Shown here: piece by piece, positions 1 to 7,580 of the stretch
Numbering within the stretch: the first letter of the stretch is position 1
Layout: the number at the start of each line of letters is the position of its first letter
Assembly (NCBI GenBank): GCA_964452915.1
Contig: CAYVNW010000003.1
Coordinates: 1-64,000 of the forward strand
Origin: Colivivens sp964452915
GTDB taxonomy: Bacteria > Bacteroidota > Bacteroidia > Bacteroidales > Bacteroidaceae
DNA: 64,000 bases
Reading direction: 5' to 3'
The notes under the pieces: generated by a model
Seen by the model: only the letters and a program-made list of their open reading frames with translations
What the model was told of the DNA's origin: nothing
Database searches by the model: none
Position numbers and translations under genes: made by a program

Positions 1-202
1 TGGCAAATGCCAAACAATGTATGAATTTATATTGTAAGAGCCCATGCATTATAATTCAGATATTTGTCAGACACTTTCTTAGTCTTACTTCAGTGTGTGT
101 GTGAGTTGGCTCCACACTTGGCGATGATGTCGCATTAATCACTCCGCAATTGTCATCAGACTCAGCTGGTACCAAGAAAATTTGCTTTTATGATGGATTT
201 TT

Positions 203-635
203 ATGAAAACGCTTGGTGATTGCACCATTTTTAGTAACTTTGTCACGGAATATAATGCTTACATGAAAAAGAAAATCAACATATCAATCACCTATGACGA
301 CTCGACCGACGAGTTACACATAACCATACCGCGCACTGAATTACAATATGTAGCTTCGCTAATCCGACGTCGGTGTGGGGGGGTATGGCGATAAAGCGGG
401 ACAAGACGATTTAATAGACAAACTCACACCTGCGTTTTGCACGCGTGAAGACGCTGAAGAGTATATGAGTGAAATAAGGATGGCGGCATCGCACAAAATG
501 ATGCCGGTCATCACCGGCAAATACAAACGTAGTAAAAGGCTCAGGGCGCAAATGAGCGGTAAGTACGTATGGCAAATCCTATATGATGCTGGCATTTATC
601 CACGGAAACTTGCTAATTGGAATAAGCAACTATAA
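203..635 (+). pseudogene. Hypothetical gene split by a frameshift at a G7 tract
   Basis: Two overlapping open frames read as one gene. The first runs from ATG 203 (or ATG 263, which starts MKKKINIS) to a stop near 394. The second is open from about 375 to 635. They meet at seven G bases (377-383). Removing one G joins them into about 143 codons with a basic C-terminal half. The protein is not recognised and does not resemble Avd, the usual DGR accessory protein. It converges on the reverse transcriptase gene and overlaps its 3' end by six bases. The shift could be a sequencing error, a decayed gene or homopolymer phase variation. Function unknown. Confidence 0.45.
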
Positions 636-1946
636 CATCGCGTCTTCATCCCTCAATGCCATTCCTCCCGCAACTTCATACCGAGGTCTTGACCGAGTGA
701 ATGACGGAATAGAGAGGCATCGCAGCGAGCTGCATAGTTCGAGACGACAAGAGAAAATCAATATCCTTGCGTCATAGAGTCCCTTGCGCACAAATGCAGG
801 CTGTACGAACATGGCACGACGCAACCTATATGAACTATAGTGCGAAAGTACACCGAGGAAGGAATTGAGCGATGCCTCAAGATGCGGACCGTCAACTGCA
901 CCTCGCCTGCAAGCCGATTCCCTTTCTTCCACGTGCCTCTGCATCCGCTTTAACGACGACCTGCTGATATATGTCCGGTGAGGCTTGATGAACGCACCAA
1001 GGAACTCCACTCCTCTATTGCAGTCTACAATCACGGACTTGCCCTCATGCAGCCTCAGTTCGAGCCGGCTGAGGAGAAAATCTCTGGCCTTGTCCCTTAT
1101 CGCAAGAAGTCGTTCCCGGTCGGTGCATACCACATACGCGTCGTCCACATACCTGCCATACCTCGCACAGCGAAGTTCACGCTTCATATAGTCGTCAAAC
1201 ACGCTGAGATATACATTACTGAACAATTGTGAAGTCAGGTTTCCTATGGGCAGTCCGCATCCATCGGGGGCGTGAAACAAGCTCTTCTCACGGGGCAGTC
1301 CGTCCCAGTCTGACCGTCTGCAAGCCAGATGGCAACCATCGGTCGGGTCAAGCAGAATTATCACACTTACGATGTAGCGAACGAAATCCAAGTCAACCAC
1401 CTCACGCCACTTCCTGTCGTCAGACTTCCCCACCTTGTGTCCGCCCATCTTGCTTATACGTTCCATGCAGATGTCGAGCAGCTTCCTGCGGTTGATATTG
1501 ATGAAGTAGCCACGAATATCAAGCTTCAGCACATGGCAACGCTCCGTCCAGTTCTGACTCTCACTGCGTATGTGCTGCTCCAACCGCCGTATGCCGTAAT
1601 GAGTGCCACGACGCTTTATGCAACTGTAGGAGTCGGCTATGAACGTCCGTTCCAGCATCTCGTGAATGTAGTTGTAGCACAAATGATGAACGATGCGGTC
1701 GCGGAAACGCGCAGCGAACACCTCCCGCTTTTTCGGCTCGCTGATGACAAAGCAGGTGGACGGATCCGGCTGGTACGTGCGATTCCACAAGTCGTCGGCA
1801 AGCTGTTGCAAGTTGTAGTCCAACTGACGTTCGAAACTCAGCACATACGGTTTCTTCCGCTTGTGCCGGCGTGCGTCAAAAAAAGCTTGCCGCAAGTCGG
1901 CAAGCAATTGGTCTCGGGACAGATGGTAGTCGTTGTTCATAGTCAT
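630..1946 (-). CDS. Diversity-generating retroelement reverse transcriptase
   Basis: This enzyme copies the template-repeat RNA into adenine-mutagenised cDNA that replaces the variable repeat of the target gene. Seen in the 438-residue product: finger motifs, the palm aspartate in KLDIRGYF (D143), GLPIGNLTSQ (231-240) and the catalytic YVDD (266-269), followed by a GVEFLGAFI block. The LPIGNLTSQ form is diagnostic: DGR enzymes carry [I/V/L]GxxxSQ where group II intron and retron enzymes carry QGxxxSP. No maturase, endonuclease or RNase H domain is visible. The start is ATG 1946 (or ATG 1940); the frame is open to TTG 1991, but that lies inside the template repeat. The template repeat ends 27 nt upstream. 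The last 45 or so residues look atypical. Confidence 0.93.
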   Translation of the reverse strand: MTMNNDYHLSRDQLLADLRQAFFDARRHKRKKPYVLSFERQLDYNLQQLADDLWNRTYQPDPSTCFVISEPKKREVFAARFRDRIVHHLCYNYIHEMLERTFIADSYSCIKRRGTHYGIRRLEQHIRSESQNWTERCHVLKLDIRGYFININRRKLLDICMERISKMGGHKVGKSDDRKWREVVDLDFVRYIVSVIILLDPTDGCHLACRRSDWDGLPREKSLFHAPDGCGLPIGNLTSQLFSNVYLSVFDDYMKRELRCARYGRYVDDAYVVCTDRERLLAIRDKARDFLLSRLELRLHEGKSVIVDCNRGVEFLGAFIKPHRTYISRSSLKRMQRHVEERESACRRGAVDGPHLEASLNSFLGVLSHYSSYRLRRAMFVQPAFVRKGLYDARILIFSCRLELCSSLRCLSIPSFTRSRPRYEVAGGMALRDEDAML

Positions 1947-1973
1947 TCCACAAATAATATATAGACGAGTGCT

Positions 1974-2164
1974 GGCGGACAGGCCGGACACTTTGCCCGT
2001 TGTAGCGGTTGTTGTTGTTGTTCCAGTCGTGATTCGTCGAATTGAAGTTCAAGTTGTAGGCGTTGTTAGGGTTGTCCGTATTGAGCGAACTCGACCAATA
2101 GTTGCCGTTCGTGCCCGCATTGTTGAGACTTGACCCATTGCGATAGCCTGCGGCAGGCAGAAAT
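1974..2164 (-). repeat. DGR template repeat (TR)
   Basis: This 191-bp non-coding template aligns with the variable repeat at 3033-3226 across its full length. On the transcribed strand it is packed with AAC codons, including five in a row, and ends in the invariant GC-rich stretch GTCCGGCCTGTCCGCC, the expected site for starting mutagenic homing. Outside the AAC tract it differs from the VR at 21 positions, and the template base is A at all of them. It sits between the MutS-like accessory gene and the reverse transcriptase, the usual place for a TR. A 128-codon frame runs through it only because it derives from a coding VR. Confidence 0.95.
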
Positions 2165-2348
2165 GAACCTCGAAGCGTCGGCAGCCGCTTGATACTCATG
2201 AGGAAAAGAATGTCAGCAGGATCTGCAACAAAGCACCACTCCTCTTCCAAGCCATTCCACACTAACGATTTTGCCCTTTTTATTGGGGGACTGCCTCTGA
2301 ACTCATACTATTTTCTCATTCTCTTTTTCGATTAAACTATATGTGGAT

Positions 2349-2903
2349 TCAAACCAACGACGCGATCTGTTCCTTGACCGATGCTAAAAACAGCATGCAC
2401 TCAATAGGAGACTTGCTCTCCACCGGATACGTCAGTATCTCGTGTAGGATACCAGTCAGCGTGCGTGCAGAATTTCCCTTCCGCTCACCTGCGAAATGCA
2501 TACTCTCTTCAAGCCGTGTCTCCTTTGTTTTTGCGGTAGCAATCGGCTGTGTGTTTTTCCACTCAGCAAAATCCAAATCCGACAATTCACTTGAAGACGT
2601 CATAAGGGGCGGAACAAGCCGTATGTCAATCGTCTTTTCACCCTTCTCCTCTACAGTGGTACCCTCTGGAGTGTACTTTTCAATACTCGAAACGGGGAAT
2701 CCGACATAGCAGAACGTTTCTTCCGAATTCTTCATCGGCTTGTGGGTTACCTTCATAAGTGCGTTTACATACATCACGCACAGCCATGCACTCCACTCGT
2801 ACGCACGGTAGAAACTTCCCTCTTGAAAGAGGTGGATCACATTGCCGTCTTCGGGAAGCGTGCGTTGCCGCTCTATTTCCATTATTTCTTTCAGTTGTGC
2901 CAT
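2349..2903 (-). CDS. DGR accessory protein, MutS domain-I-like (MSL)
   Basis: A 184-residue protein between target and template. Residues 20-80 resemble the mismatch-binding N-terminal domain of MutS: HLFQEGSFYRAYEWSAWL matches the MutS block with GDFYELF, and YVGFPVSSIEKY matches the block with GVPYHALDYY. The Glu of the MutS Phe-x-Glu motif is replaced (F31-Y32-R33), and there is no ATPase domain. MutS-like accessory proteins (MSL) are a described alternative to Avd in DGRs; the assignment here rests on motif likeness and position. ATG 2903 was chosen because the frame upstream runs antisense-like through the VR. It probably assists reverse transcription or template handling. Confidence 0.75.
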   Translation of the reverse strand: MAQLKEIMEIERQRTLPEDGNVIHLFQEGSFYRAYEWSAWLCVMYVNALMKVTHKPMKNSEETFCYVGFPVSSIEKYTPEGTTVEEKGEKTIDIRLVPPLMTSSSELSDLDFAEWKNTQPIATAKTKETRLEESMHFAGERKGNSARTLTGILHEILTYPVESKSPIECMLFLASVKEQIASLV

Positions 2904-2938
2904 ATTGTTTTGTTTGTTGTTTACGGGGCGGTTCCACT

Positions 2939-2988
2939 GTGCCGTCACGCCCTTGGGTAGCCACTGCCGTGGCAGGGCGTCACAGCAC
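2939..2988 (-). promoter_or_regulatory. Nested hairpin downstream of the variable repeat
   Basis: Arms 2939-2952 and 2975-2988 pair at 12 of 14 positions. A second short stem (TGCC/GGCA, 2965-2968 with 2971-2974) sits in the loop. The structure starts about 45 nt past the VR on the coding strand. In the Bordetella phage DGR a cruciform just downstream of the VR helps target recognition; this one is farther away and imperfect. It has no T-run, so a simple terminator is less likely. Its function is inferred only. Confidence 0.5.
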
Positions 2989-3027
2989 AGCGGGACACGG
3001 GTATGACGGGCGAGAATGAGAATGAAT

Positions 3028-4083
3028 TCATGGGCGGACAGGCCGGACACTTCGCCCGTTGCAGCGGTAGCCGCTGAAGTAGTACCAGTCGCGAGACGAC
3101 GAACTGAAGTACAAGCTGTAGGCGCTGTAAGGGCTGCCCGTATAGAGCGAACTCGACCAATAGCTGCCGTACGCGCCCGCATAGTAGAGACCCGACCCAT
3201 TGCGATAGCCTGCGGCAGGCAGAAATATGGAATTACCGTTCGGACCTGTTACTTGAAAACCATTGTTGCCGTTCATTGATGTCCATGTCCATTTGCACTT
3301 ATTATACAGTTCCTTTATCTCGTCAAAGGTCGGAATGCGCCATGGAGAGCCGAGAGCGACCGTAGCAGCATCATCACTTGCGTCAAGAACGGTCTTGCCA
3401 TCCTTGCCTGTGTACTTACGCCACTTCACATCATCATTATAATTTCCACTCCCACTCAAATAATAAGGAGTAGTATTCCACTTGTAATCCCATGAGCTAC
3501 CGGTCCGTGGTTTTGTCTCAGCCCAGGCATAGTAATTGCCGTACTCTTCCGGACTCGATGCGCCAAGGTTGCATGATGCCCACTTCACACTAAGACCGAG
3601 GTCTACACCATTTTTTATAACTTTCATATACGTGGCAGGTTGCTCATTCTTTGGAAGTGATTTAAAACTTTCTATCTTTACGGCATTATCAATGTTATGA
3701 CCTAACATGTCATAATGTGCATCTTCGCCCATCCAAATGTATTTCATGTCGTCGGGAGCATACCATGTGTAACCAGCCCAATTAATTTGGTACACTTTTT
3801 GAAGGCCTTCTCCCTTAGGTAAGGATAGAGAACTCCACGTTGCCTCATCTGCTTTGTTACACCCCATATATATATATTCAACGATAGCATCGCCATCCTT
3901 ATATATCTTCACTGTGTAGAGACTTGTTTTAAACATGAACGGTGGTTGGAGACCTCCATCCTCCTCTACTTCAACGACCGTCGAGTCTGCGTCCGCATTG
4001 TCACCTTCTGTTTTCTTGTTGCCACAGGCATATATTGCCAGCACGATAGCAGCCACTAACATTATAAATGCTTTCTTTCTCAT
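3028..4083 (-). CDS. DGR target: surface lipoprotein with hypervariable lectin-like domain
   Basis: A 351-residue lipoprotein. Residues 1-20 form a signal peptide ending in the lipobox AIYAC (C20), followed by a charged linker (EGDNADADSTVVEVEED) suited to surface export. A middle region of about 110 residues is unassigned. From about residue 165 comes a Fib_succ_major domain, a C-type-lectin-like fold: GLSVKWASCNLGASSPE, SPWRIPTFDEI, FLPAAGYRNG, YWSSS, SVRPVRP. The last 66 residues are the variable repeat, where AAC template codons have become Tyr, Ser, Gly, Phe and others. Known DGR targets display such folds for ligand binding; the ligand here is unknown. The first 42 or so codons lie in a duplicated segment shared with the next gene upstream. 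Confidence 0.93.
   Translation of the reverse strand: MRKKAFIMLVAAIVLAIYACGNKKTEGDNADADSTVVEVEEDGGLQPPFMFKTSLYTVKIYKDGDAIVEYIYMGCNKADEATWSSLSLPKGEGLQKVYQINWAGYTWYAPDDMKYIWMGEDAHYDMLGHNIDNAVKIESFKSLPKNEQPATYMKVIKNGVDLGLSVKWASCNLGASSPEEYGNYYAWAETKPRTGSSWDYKWNTTPYYLSGSGNYNDDVKWRKYTGKDGKTVLDASDDAATVALGSPWRIPTFDEIKELYNKCKWTWTSMNGNNGFQVTGPNGNSIFLPAAGYRNGSGLYYAGAYGSYWSSSLYTGSPYSAYSLYFSSSSRDWYYFSGYRCNGRSVRPVRP
3033..3226 (-). repeat. DGR variable repeat (VR)
   Basis: This 194-bp repeat forms the 3' end of the target gene (residues about 286-351). Both ends are identical to the template repeat. Of 21 substitutions outside the AAC tract, all lie at template adenines (A to G, T or C on the coding strand), and none at another base. 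In the tract, the codons TAC TAC TTC AGC GGC TAC replace five template AAC codons, so the VR is one codon longer. Two or more changes hit the same codon in several places, as expected from repeated mutagenic homing. Confidence 0.95.
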
Positions 4084-5306
4084 AACTTTATATTTTTGAT
4101 TTGATATTGCTTTTATTTGAATTGCAGTTTGCCTCCATCATGGGGGAATAGTAGGATGTCTTTTAGTTTTACAGTGGAACTTACATAAAATCCATGCACA
4201 CAGACGGGAATTATCAGACCATCCCTACTTAACCCACATTCGCAAAAAGTGTGATTCCCCTTTAGTTTAAGTCTTGTGCGGCTTTTGTCATCTTTGCAGT
4301 GATCTTCATATACCGTTTCATTTGAGACGAGGTCAAATCACTTTTCACAGATTTTATTTTCTTGTCAAGGGCCTCGGCCTTTTCCATTACCTCAGGATAT
4401 TGTGCCAATGCCGAAACATCGCCATTGGCAGCCTTTTTGACATAACTGATATATTCATCAACAAACTCCTCGTATGAATCGAGCATGGCATTTATATCCT
4501 CTCCGCCAGTTTCGTCGGATGTGGCATCTGTATCATCATCGTCACTTTCGTAAGACATATCATCTGTATCATCGCCATAAGTGTCGTATGACGATTCCGT
4601 CTCTTCATCTGCAGTGTCGCCATAATAATCCTCCTCTACTTCAACGACCGTCGAGTCTGCGTCCGCATTGTCACCTTCTGTTTTCTTGTTGCCACAGGCA
4701 TATATTGCCAGCACGATAGCAGCCACTAACATTATAAATGCTTTCTTTCTCATAACTTTATATTTTTGATTTGATATTGCTTTTATTTGAATTGCAGTTT
4801 GCCTCCATCATGGGGGAATAGTAGGATGTCTTTTAGTTTTACAGTGGAACTTACATAAAATCCATGCACACAGACGGGAATTATCAGACCATCCCTACTT
4901 AACCCACATTCGCAAAAAGTGTGATTCCCCTTTAGTTTAAGTCTTGTGCGGCTTTTGTCATCTTTGCAGTGATCTTCATATACCGTTTCATTTGAGACGA
5001 GGTCAAATCACTTTTCACAGATTTTATTTTCTTGTCAAGGGCCTCGGCCTTTTCCATTACCTCAGGATATTGTGCCAATGCCGAAACATCGCCATTGGCA
5101 GCCTTTTTGACATAACTGATATATTCATCAACAAACTCCTCGTATGAATCGAGCATGGCATTTATATCCTCTCCGCCAGTTTCGTCGGATGTGGCATCTG
5201 TATCATCATCGTCACTTTCGTAAGACATATCATCTGTATCATCGCCATAAGTGTCGTATGACGATTCCGTCTCTTCATCTGCAGTGTCGCCATAATAATC
5301 CTCCTC
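3958..5306. repeat. Tandem duplication, 670-bp period, with 9-bp junction microhomology
   Basis: Bases 3958-4636 and 4628-5306 are the same sequence, offset by 670 bp, with no difference noticed. The nonamer atcctcctc stands at all three junctions (3958, 4628, 5298). On the coding strand it encodes Glu-Glu-Asp in frame in every gene it touches. The simplest history is one unequal exchange between two copies of the nonamer, one in the target's acidic linker and one in the neighbouring lipoprotein's linker. It created the middle gene (4262-4753). The identity of the copies implies a recent event, or an assembly error. Confidence 0.9.
4262..4753 (-). CDS. Chimeric lipoprotein made by the tandem duplication
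   Basis: A 163-residue lipoprotein. Residues 1-42 are identical to the DGR target (signal peptide, C20, EGDNADADSTVVEVEED). The rest is identical to the C-terminal part of the lipoprotein encoded at 4932-5834: an Asp/Glu-rich linker starting YYGDTADEE, then a helical domain from about LDSYEEFVDEY to the end that resembles DUF6591. The fusion point is the Glu-Glu-Asp of the 9-bp microhomology, so the frame is kept. The lipobox and upstream region come intact with the copy, so it is probably expressed. It has no lectin-like domain and no variable repeat. Function unknown. Confidence 0.8.
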   Translation of the reverse strand: MRKKAFIMLVAAIVLAIYACGNKKTEGDNADADSTVVEVEEDYYGDTADEETESSYDTYGDDTDDMSYESDDDDTDATSDETGGEDINAMLDSYEEFVDEYISYVKKAANGDVSALAQYPEVMEKAEALDKKIKSVKSDLTSSQMKRYMKITAKMTKAAQDLN

Positions 5307-5834
5307 AACAACCACCGGTGATCCGTCAGATACTTGAATGTCCGCACTTAAATAGGGTGTAAAACCTGTAGTGTTTTTAAACCAATTCGGAGCCTCATCA
5401 CGATTGTTGAACTCTCCTTCAAAAACGATCTCTTCGGTATCGCCTTGATCGCCTGTAAGCAATTTCTTCAACTTCAGCAGTTCATCATTTTTTACGTCAA
5501 CGTCCACAGTCTCTATTCCGTCCTCATCAACGAGGTTGATTGTAGCGACAGACAAAAGGCTCGTAAAATCAATATCTTGTGGATCAACATCCTTCAATCC
5601 ATCCTGTTTCATTCTCAGGGTAACCTTCAGACGGATGTATTGGGTAGGAATGACACCGTCTTTCTCAAAATAGCTCAACTCAGCAGGTTCGTCTTCTACC
5701 TCAATATACTTGGCCAGCTCACCTGAGATGAATTCCGTGGATGTTGGCTCAATCTGTTTTGTCTCATTGCCACCGGAGCAAGATGCCAATACAATGGCAG
5801 CAGCCATACTGATAATCAGATTACTTTTTTTCAT
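4932..5834 (-). CDS. Lipoprotein with C-terminal DUF6591-like domain
   Basis: A 300-residue lipoprotein with signal peptide and lipobox LASC (C19). Residues about 30-175 form an unassigned, probably beta-rich domain. Then come a very acidic low-complexity linker (many Asp, Glu, Ser, Tyr, Thr) and a helical C-terminal domain (DINAMLDSYEEFVDEYISY and following) that resembles DUF6591, seen in Bacteroidetes lipoproteins. It is the parent of the C-terminal half of the chimeric gene downstream and lies upstream of the DGR target on the same strand. No function is established for the family; a role in the DGR is not shown. Confidence 0.75.
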   Translation of the reverse strand: MKKSNLIISMAAAIVLASCSGGNETKQIEPTSTEFISGELAKYIEVEDEPAELSYFEKDGVIPTQYIRLKVTLRMKQDGLKDVDPQDIDFTSLLSVATINLVDEDGIETVDVDVKNDELLKLKKLLTGDQGDTEEIVFEGEFNNRDEAPNWFKNTTGFTPYLSADIQVSDGSPVVVEEDYYGDTADEETESSYDTYGDDTDDMSYESDDDDTDATSDETGGEDINAMLDSYEEFVDEYISYVKKAANGDVSALAQYPEVMEKAEALDKKIKSVKSDLTSSQMKRYMKITAKMTKAAQDLN

Positions 5835-5968
5835 AGAAATGTTTTTTTATTATTACCGCCTACTCTTTTATGGATTTTCGGCTTCCTCCATTTTTTCCCA
5901 AGTGTTTATGGGTGCGCCAAGGGGATGAATTCCCCAAACGGCTTCCAAAAATCAAGGAATAGATGTTC

Positions 5969-6832
5969 TTATATTTTTATTGCGCTTTCTACCTGCGTTA
6001 CTATATAATCTTTTTTAGCTTTTGCTGTAATAGGACAACTTACAATTTTTTTCCAAGTACCAGAAGCAACCCCACTTGGATGCGGTACACAAACAACGTT
6101 TATCACTTTTCCAGATGTTGTTTTAACTTGTCCTGATGTTGTTGCACCATTGAATACAGTATTAAAAGCATTTTGTGCATCTTTACCCATAAGCAAAACA
6201 ATGTCAGGATCGAATAAATTCATCTCATCTATAAATATACCTTGGTATATTCCAATGTTATTCTTGTCTGGTTTGGGTTTCTTATCATCAACACCACACA
6301 GCTTATAAATATCTGTATAGTAAATGCTCATATCAGGGTGTGCGCTAAGTAAATCACAAACCACGTAATGTATTAACCCCTTATCTGCGTTGCTTCTCCA
6401 TTCGTACGAATGAAGACCGAAAGGTGTGGAAATAGAAATTCCGTCTGTTTGTCCCAAGCCACATGATTGCATTTCTCCTGCATTGCGCCGTGGGTTCTGG
6501 CTTACTATCATTAACTTTATGTCAGCTTCATCAGGGTCTCCAATCCATACAGGAAGATCATGTCCTGCCCAAACATTAAATTGTTTCGCTCCTGTTTGGG
6601 GATACCTTAGGTTTCCTTTATTAATATGGGGGTAAAGAGGATCGCCATATATTGGGTACAAGATGTAGTGAGGCTTGTTAATATCACGAGTCATGGCATC
6701 ATAGATGCTGTTTAATTCCGGAATTTTATTCTTGAAAAGCTTACCGACTAATAGTTTTATTATTTTATCACGAAAGCTTTTGTTGGGGCAGAAGTCTTTG
6801 TTAATAGCACACCCCTTTAATTGTATTGCCAT
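5969..6832 (-). CDS. Uracil-DNA glycosylase superfamily-like protein
   Basis: A 287-residue soluble protein. LMIVSQNPRRNAGEM followed by STPFG resembles the first catalytic loop of SMUG/MUG-type uracil-DNA glycosylases (GxNPG...PFG). DPDIVLLMGKDAQNAF matches the core strand before the second motif, and VCVPHPSG matches the HPS motif. The usual GxNPG loop is altered to SQNPR, so activity is uncertain. A conventional housekeeping Ung looks quite different. It is the last gene of the minus-strand run that starts at 9818, 43 nt after the small membrane protein gene. It lies next to a DGR, but that link is only positional. Confidence 0.6.
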   Translation of the reverse strand: MAIQLKGCAINKDFCPNKSFRDKIIKLLVGKLFKNKIPELNSIYDAMTRDINKPHYILYPIYGDPLYPHINKGNLRYPQTGAKQFNVWAGHDLPVWIGDPDEADIKLMIVSQNPRRNAGEMQSCGLGQTDGISISTPFGLHSYEWRSNADKGLIHYVVCDLLSAHPDMSIYYTDIYKLCGVDDKKPKPDKNNIGIYQGIFIDEMNLFDPDIVLLMGKDAQNAFNTVFNGATTSGQVKTTSGKVINVVCVPHPSGVASGTWKKIVSCPITAKAKKDYIVTQVESAIKI

Positions 6833-6875
6833 AATGTTACCTAATTAATTATTAATATTCAGTGAATTATCTTAG

Positions 6876-7223
6876 TTATTGTTTACTTTTATATACAGCG
6901 TTGGCAATGAGTAATACGACGAGTGCCAACACGCCACTCAACACATAGTAGGATGTGCTTATGCCGAGAGCGGCATATATGCCGTCGATGACGAGCAGTA
7001 CCACCAAGCCCACGAACAGCGCTGCCCGTATCATCACGCCAGAGCGCGGGTGGACGGCATAATTGATGCCGAAGAGCCCAATGCAGAGCAGGCCTACTTC
7101 CACTCCGGTAATAATGCCAAGTGGAAGAGCGTCGACCTCATCGTGAGCCATGGCGGATAGTCCCCAACCCATCAGCGCACCGAGGGCAACAGCAATAATT
7201 GTCTTTATAATATCAAGCTTCAT
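6876..7223 (-). CDS. Small integral membrane protein
   Basis: 115 residues with about four hydrophobic segments: residues 7-27 (IIAVALGALMGWGL), about 36-55, 66-85 and 92-110 (YYVLSGVLALVVLL). It has a short Lys-containing C terminus and no signal peptide or catalytic motif. It follows the GYF_2 protein gene by 11 nt and so belongs to the same operon. No family is recognised; a partner of the SPFH protein in the membrane is a guess from position. Confidence 0.6.
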   Translation of the reverse strand: MKLDIIKTIIAVALGALMGWGLSAMAHDEVDALPLGIITGVEVGLLCIGLFGINYAVHPRSGVMIRAALFVGLVVLLVIDGIYAALGISTSYYVLSGVLALVVLLIANAVYKSKQ

Positions 7224-7234
7224 AATCGTATTTT

Positions 7235-7567
7235 TTAAGTATTAAGTAATATTGCCTTTTGCGCCCAAGGTACGTTCTTGGCATGCGTCCACCCTGCCAT
7301 TCCCCGTTTCCAGACAAGCGTGTCAGATGTTAGCGTCTTGTTACAAACCAATGTGCCAAGTTCCTGTTCAGTAAATGGACCGGCGACGGCATTATTCACA
7401 AGAACATAACATTGACCCTCGCTTTGAGACAACGGTCTGTCCGCACCCGGTGTCTGCATCGAGGCAATAGTATGGTTCATCATACAGACCATTTGGTTGG
7501 CGACGGCCAGCCCCATGCCGAATTGCATAAGGCTGTCGATAGAGCTGAAAGAATTGTAATCGTCCAT
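7235..7567 (-). CDS. GYF_2 domain protein
   Basis: 110 residues. An N-terminal stretch of about 45 residues precedes a GYF_2 (DUF4339) domain: QCYVLVNNAVAGPFTEQELG, then TLVWKRGMAGWTHAKNV. GYF_2 domains are small folds thought to bind peptides. The same domain closes the SPFH protein encoded just upstream (gap 13 nt), so the two may interact or bind the same ligand. Confidence 0.7.
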   Translation of the reverse strand: MDDYNSFSSIDSLMQFGMGLAVANQMVCMMNHTIASMQTPGADRPLSQSEGQCYVLVNNAVAGPFTEQELGTLVCNKTLTSDTLVWKRGMAGWTHAKNVPWAQKAILLNT

Positions 7568-7580
7568 ATCTAATAATTGT

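Noticed and set aside
1..202. Gene or promoter at the left edge
   Set aside because: No frame or promoter pattern is convincing; nothing recognised.
1329..1964. 211-codon plus-strand frame opposite the RT gene
   Set aside because: It is the complement of a well-supported gene with catalytic motifs and has no domain of its own.
1947..1991. RT start at TTG 1991
   Set aside because: It would place the N terminus inside the template repeat; ATG 1946 or 1940 fits DGR layout.
1876..2262. 128-codon open frame reading through the template repeat
   Set aside because: Its protein likeness to the target comes from the TR being a copy of coding sequence. It runs into the RT start region and has no signal or domain start of its own.
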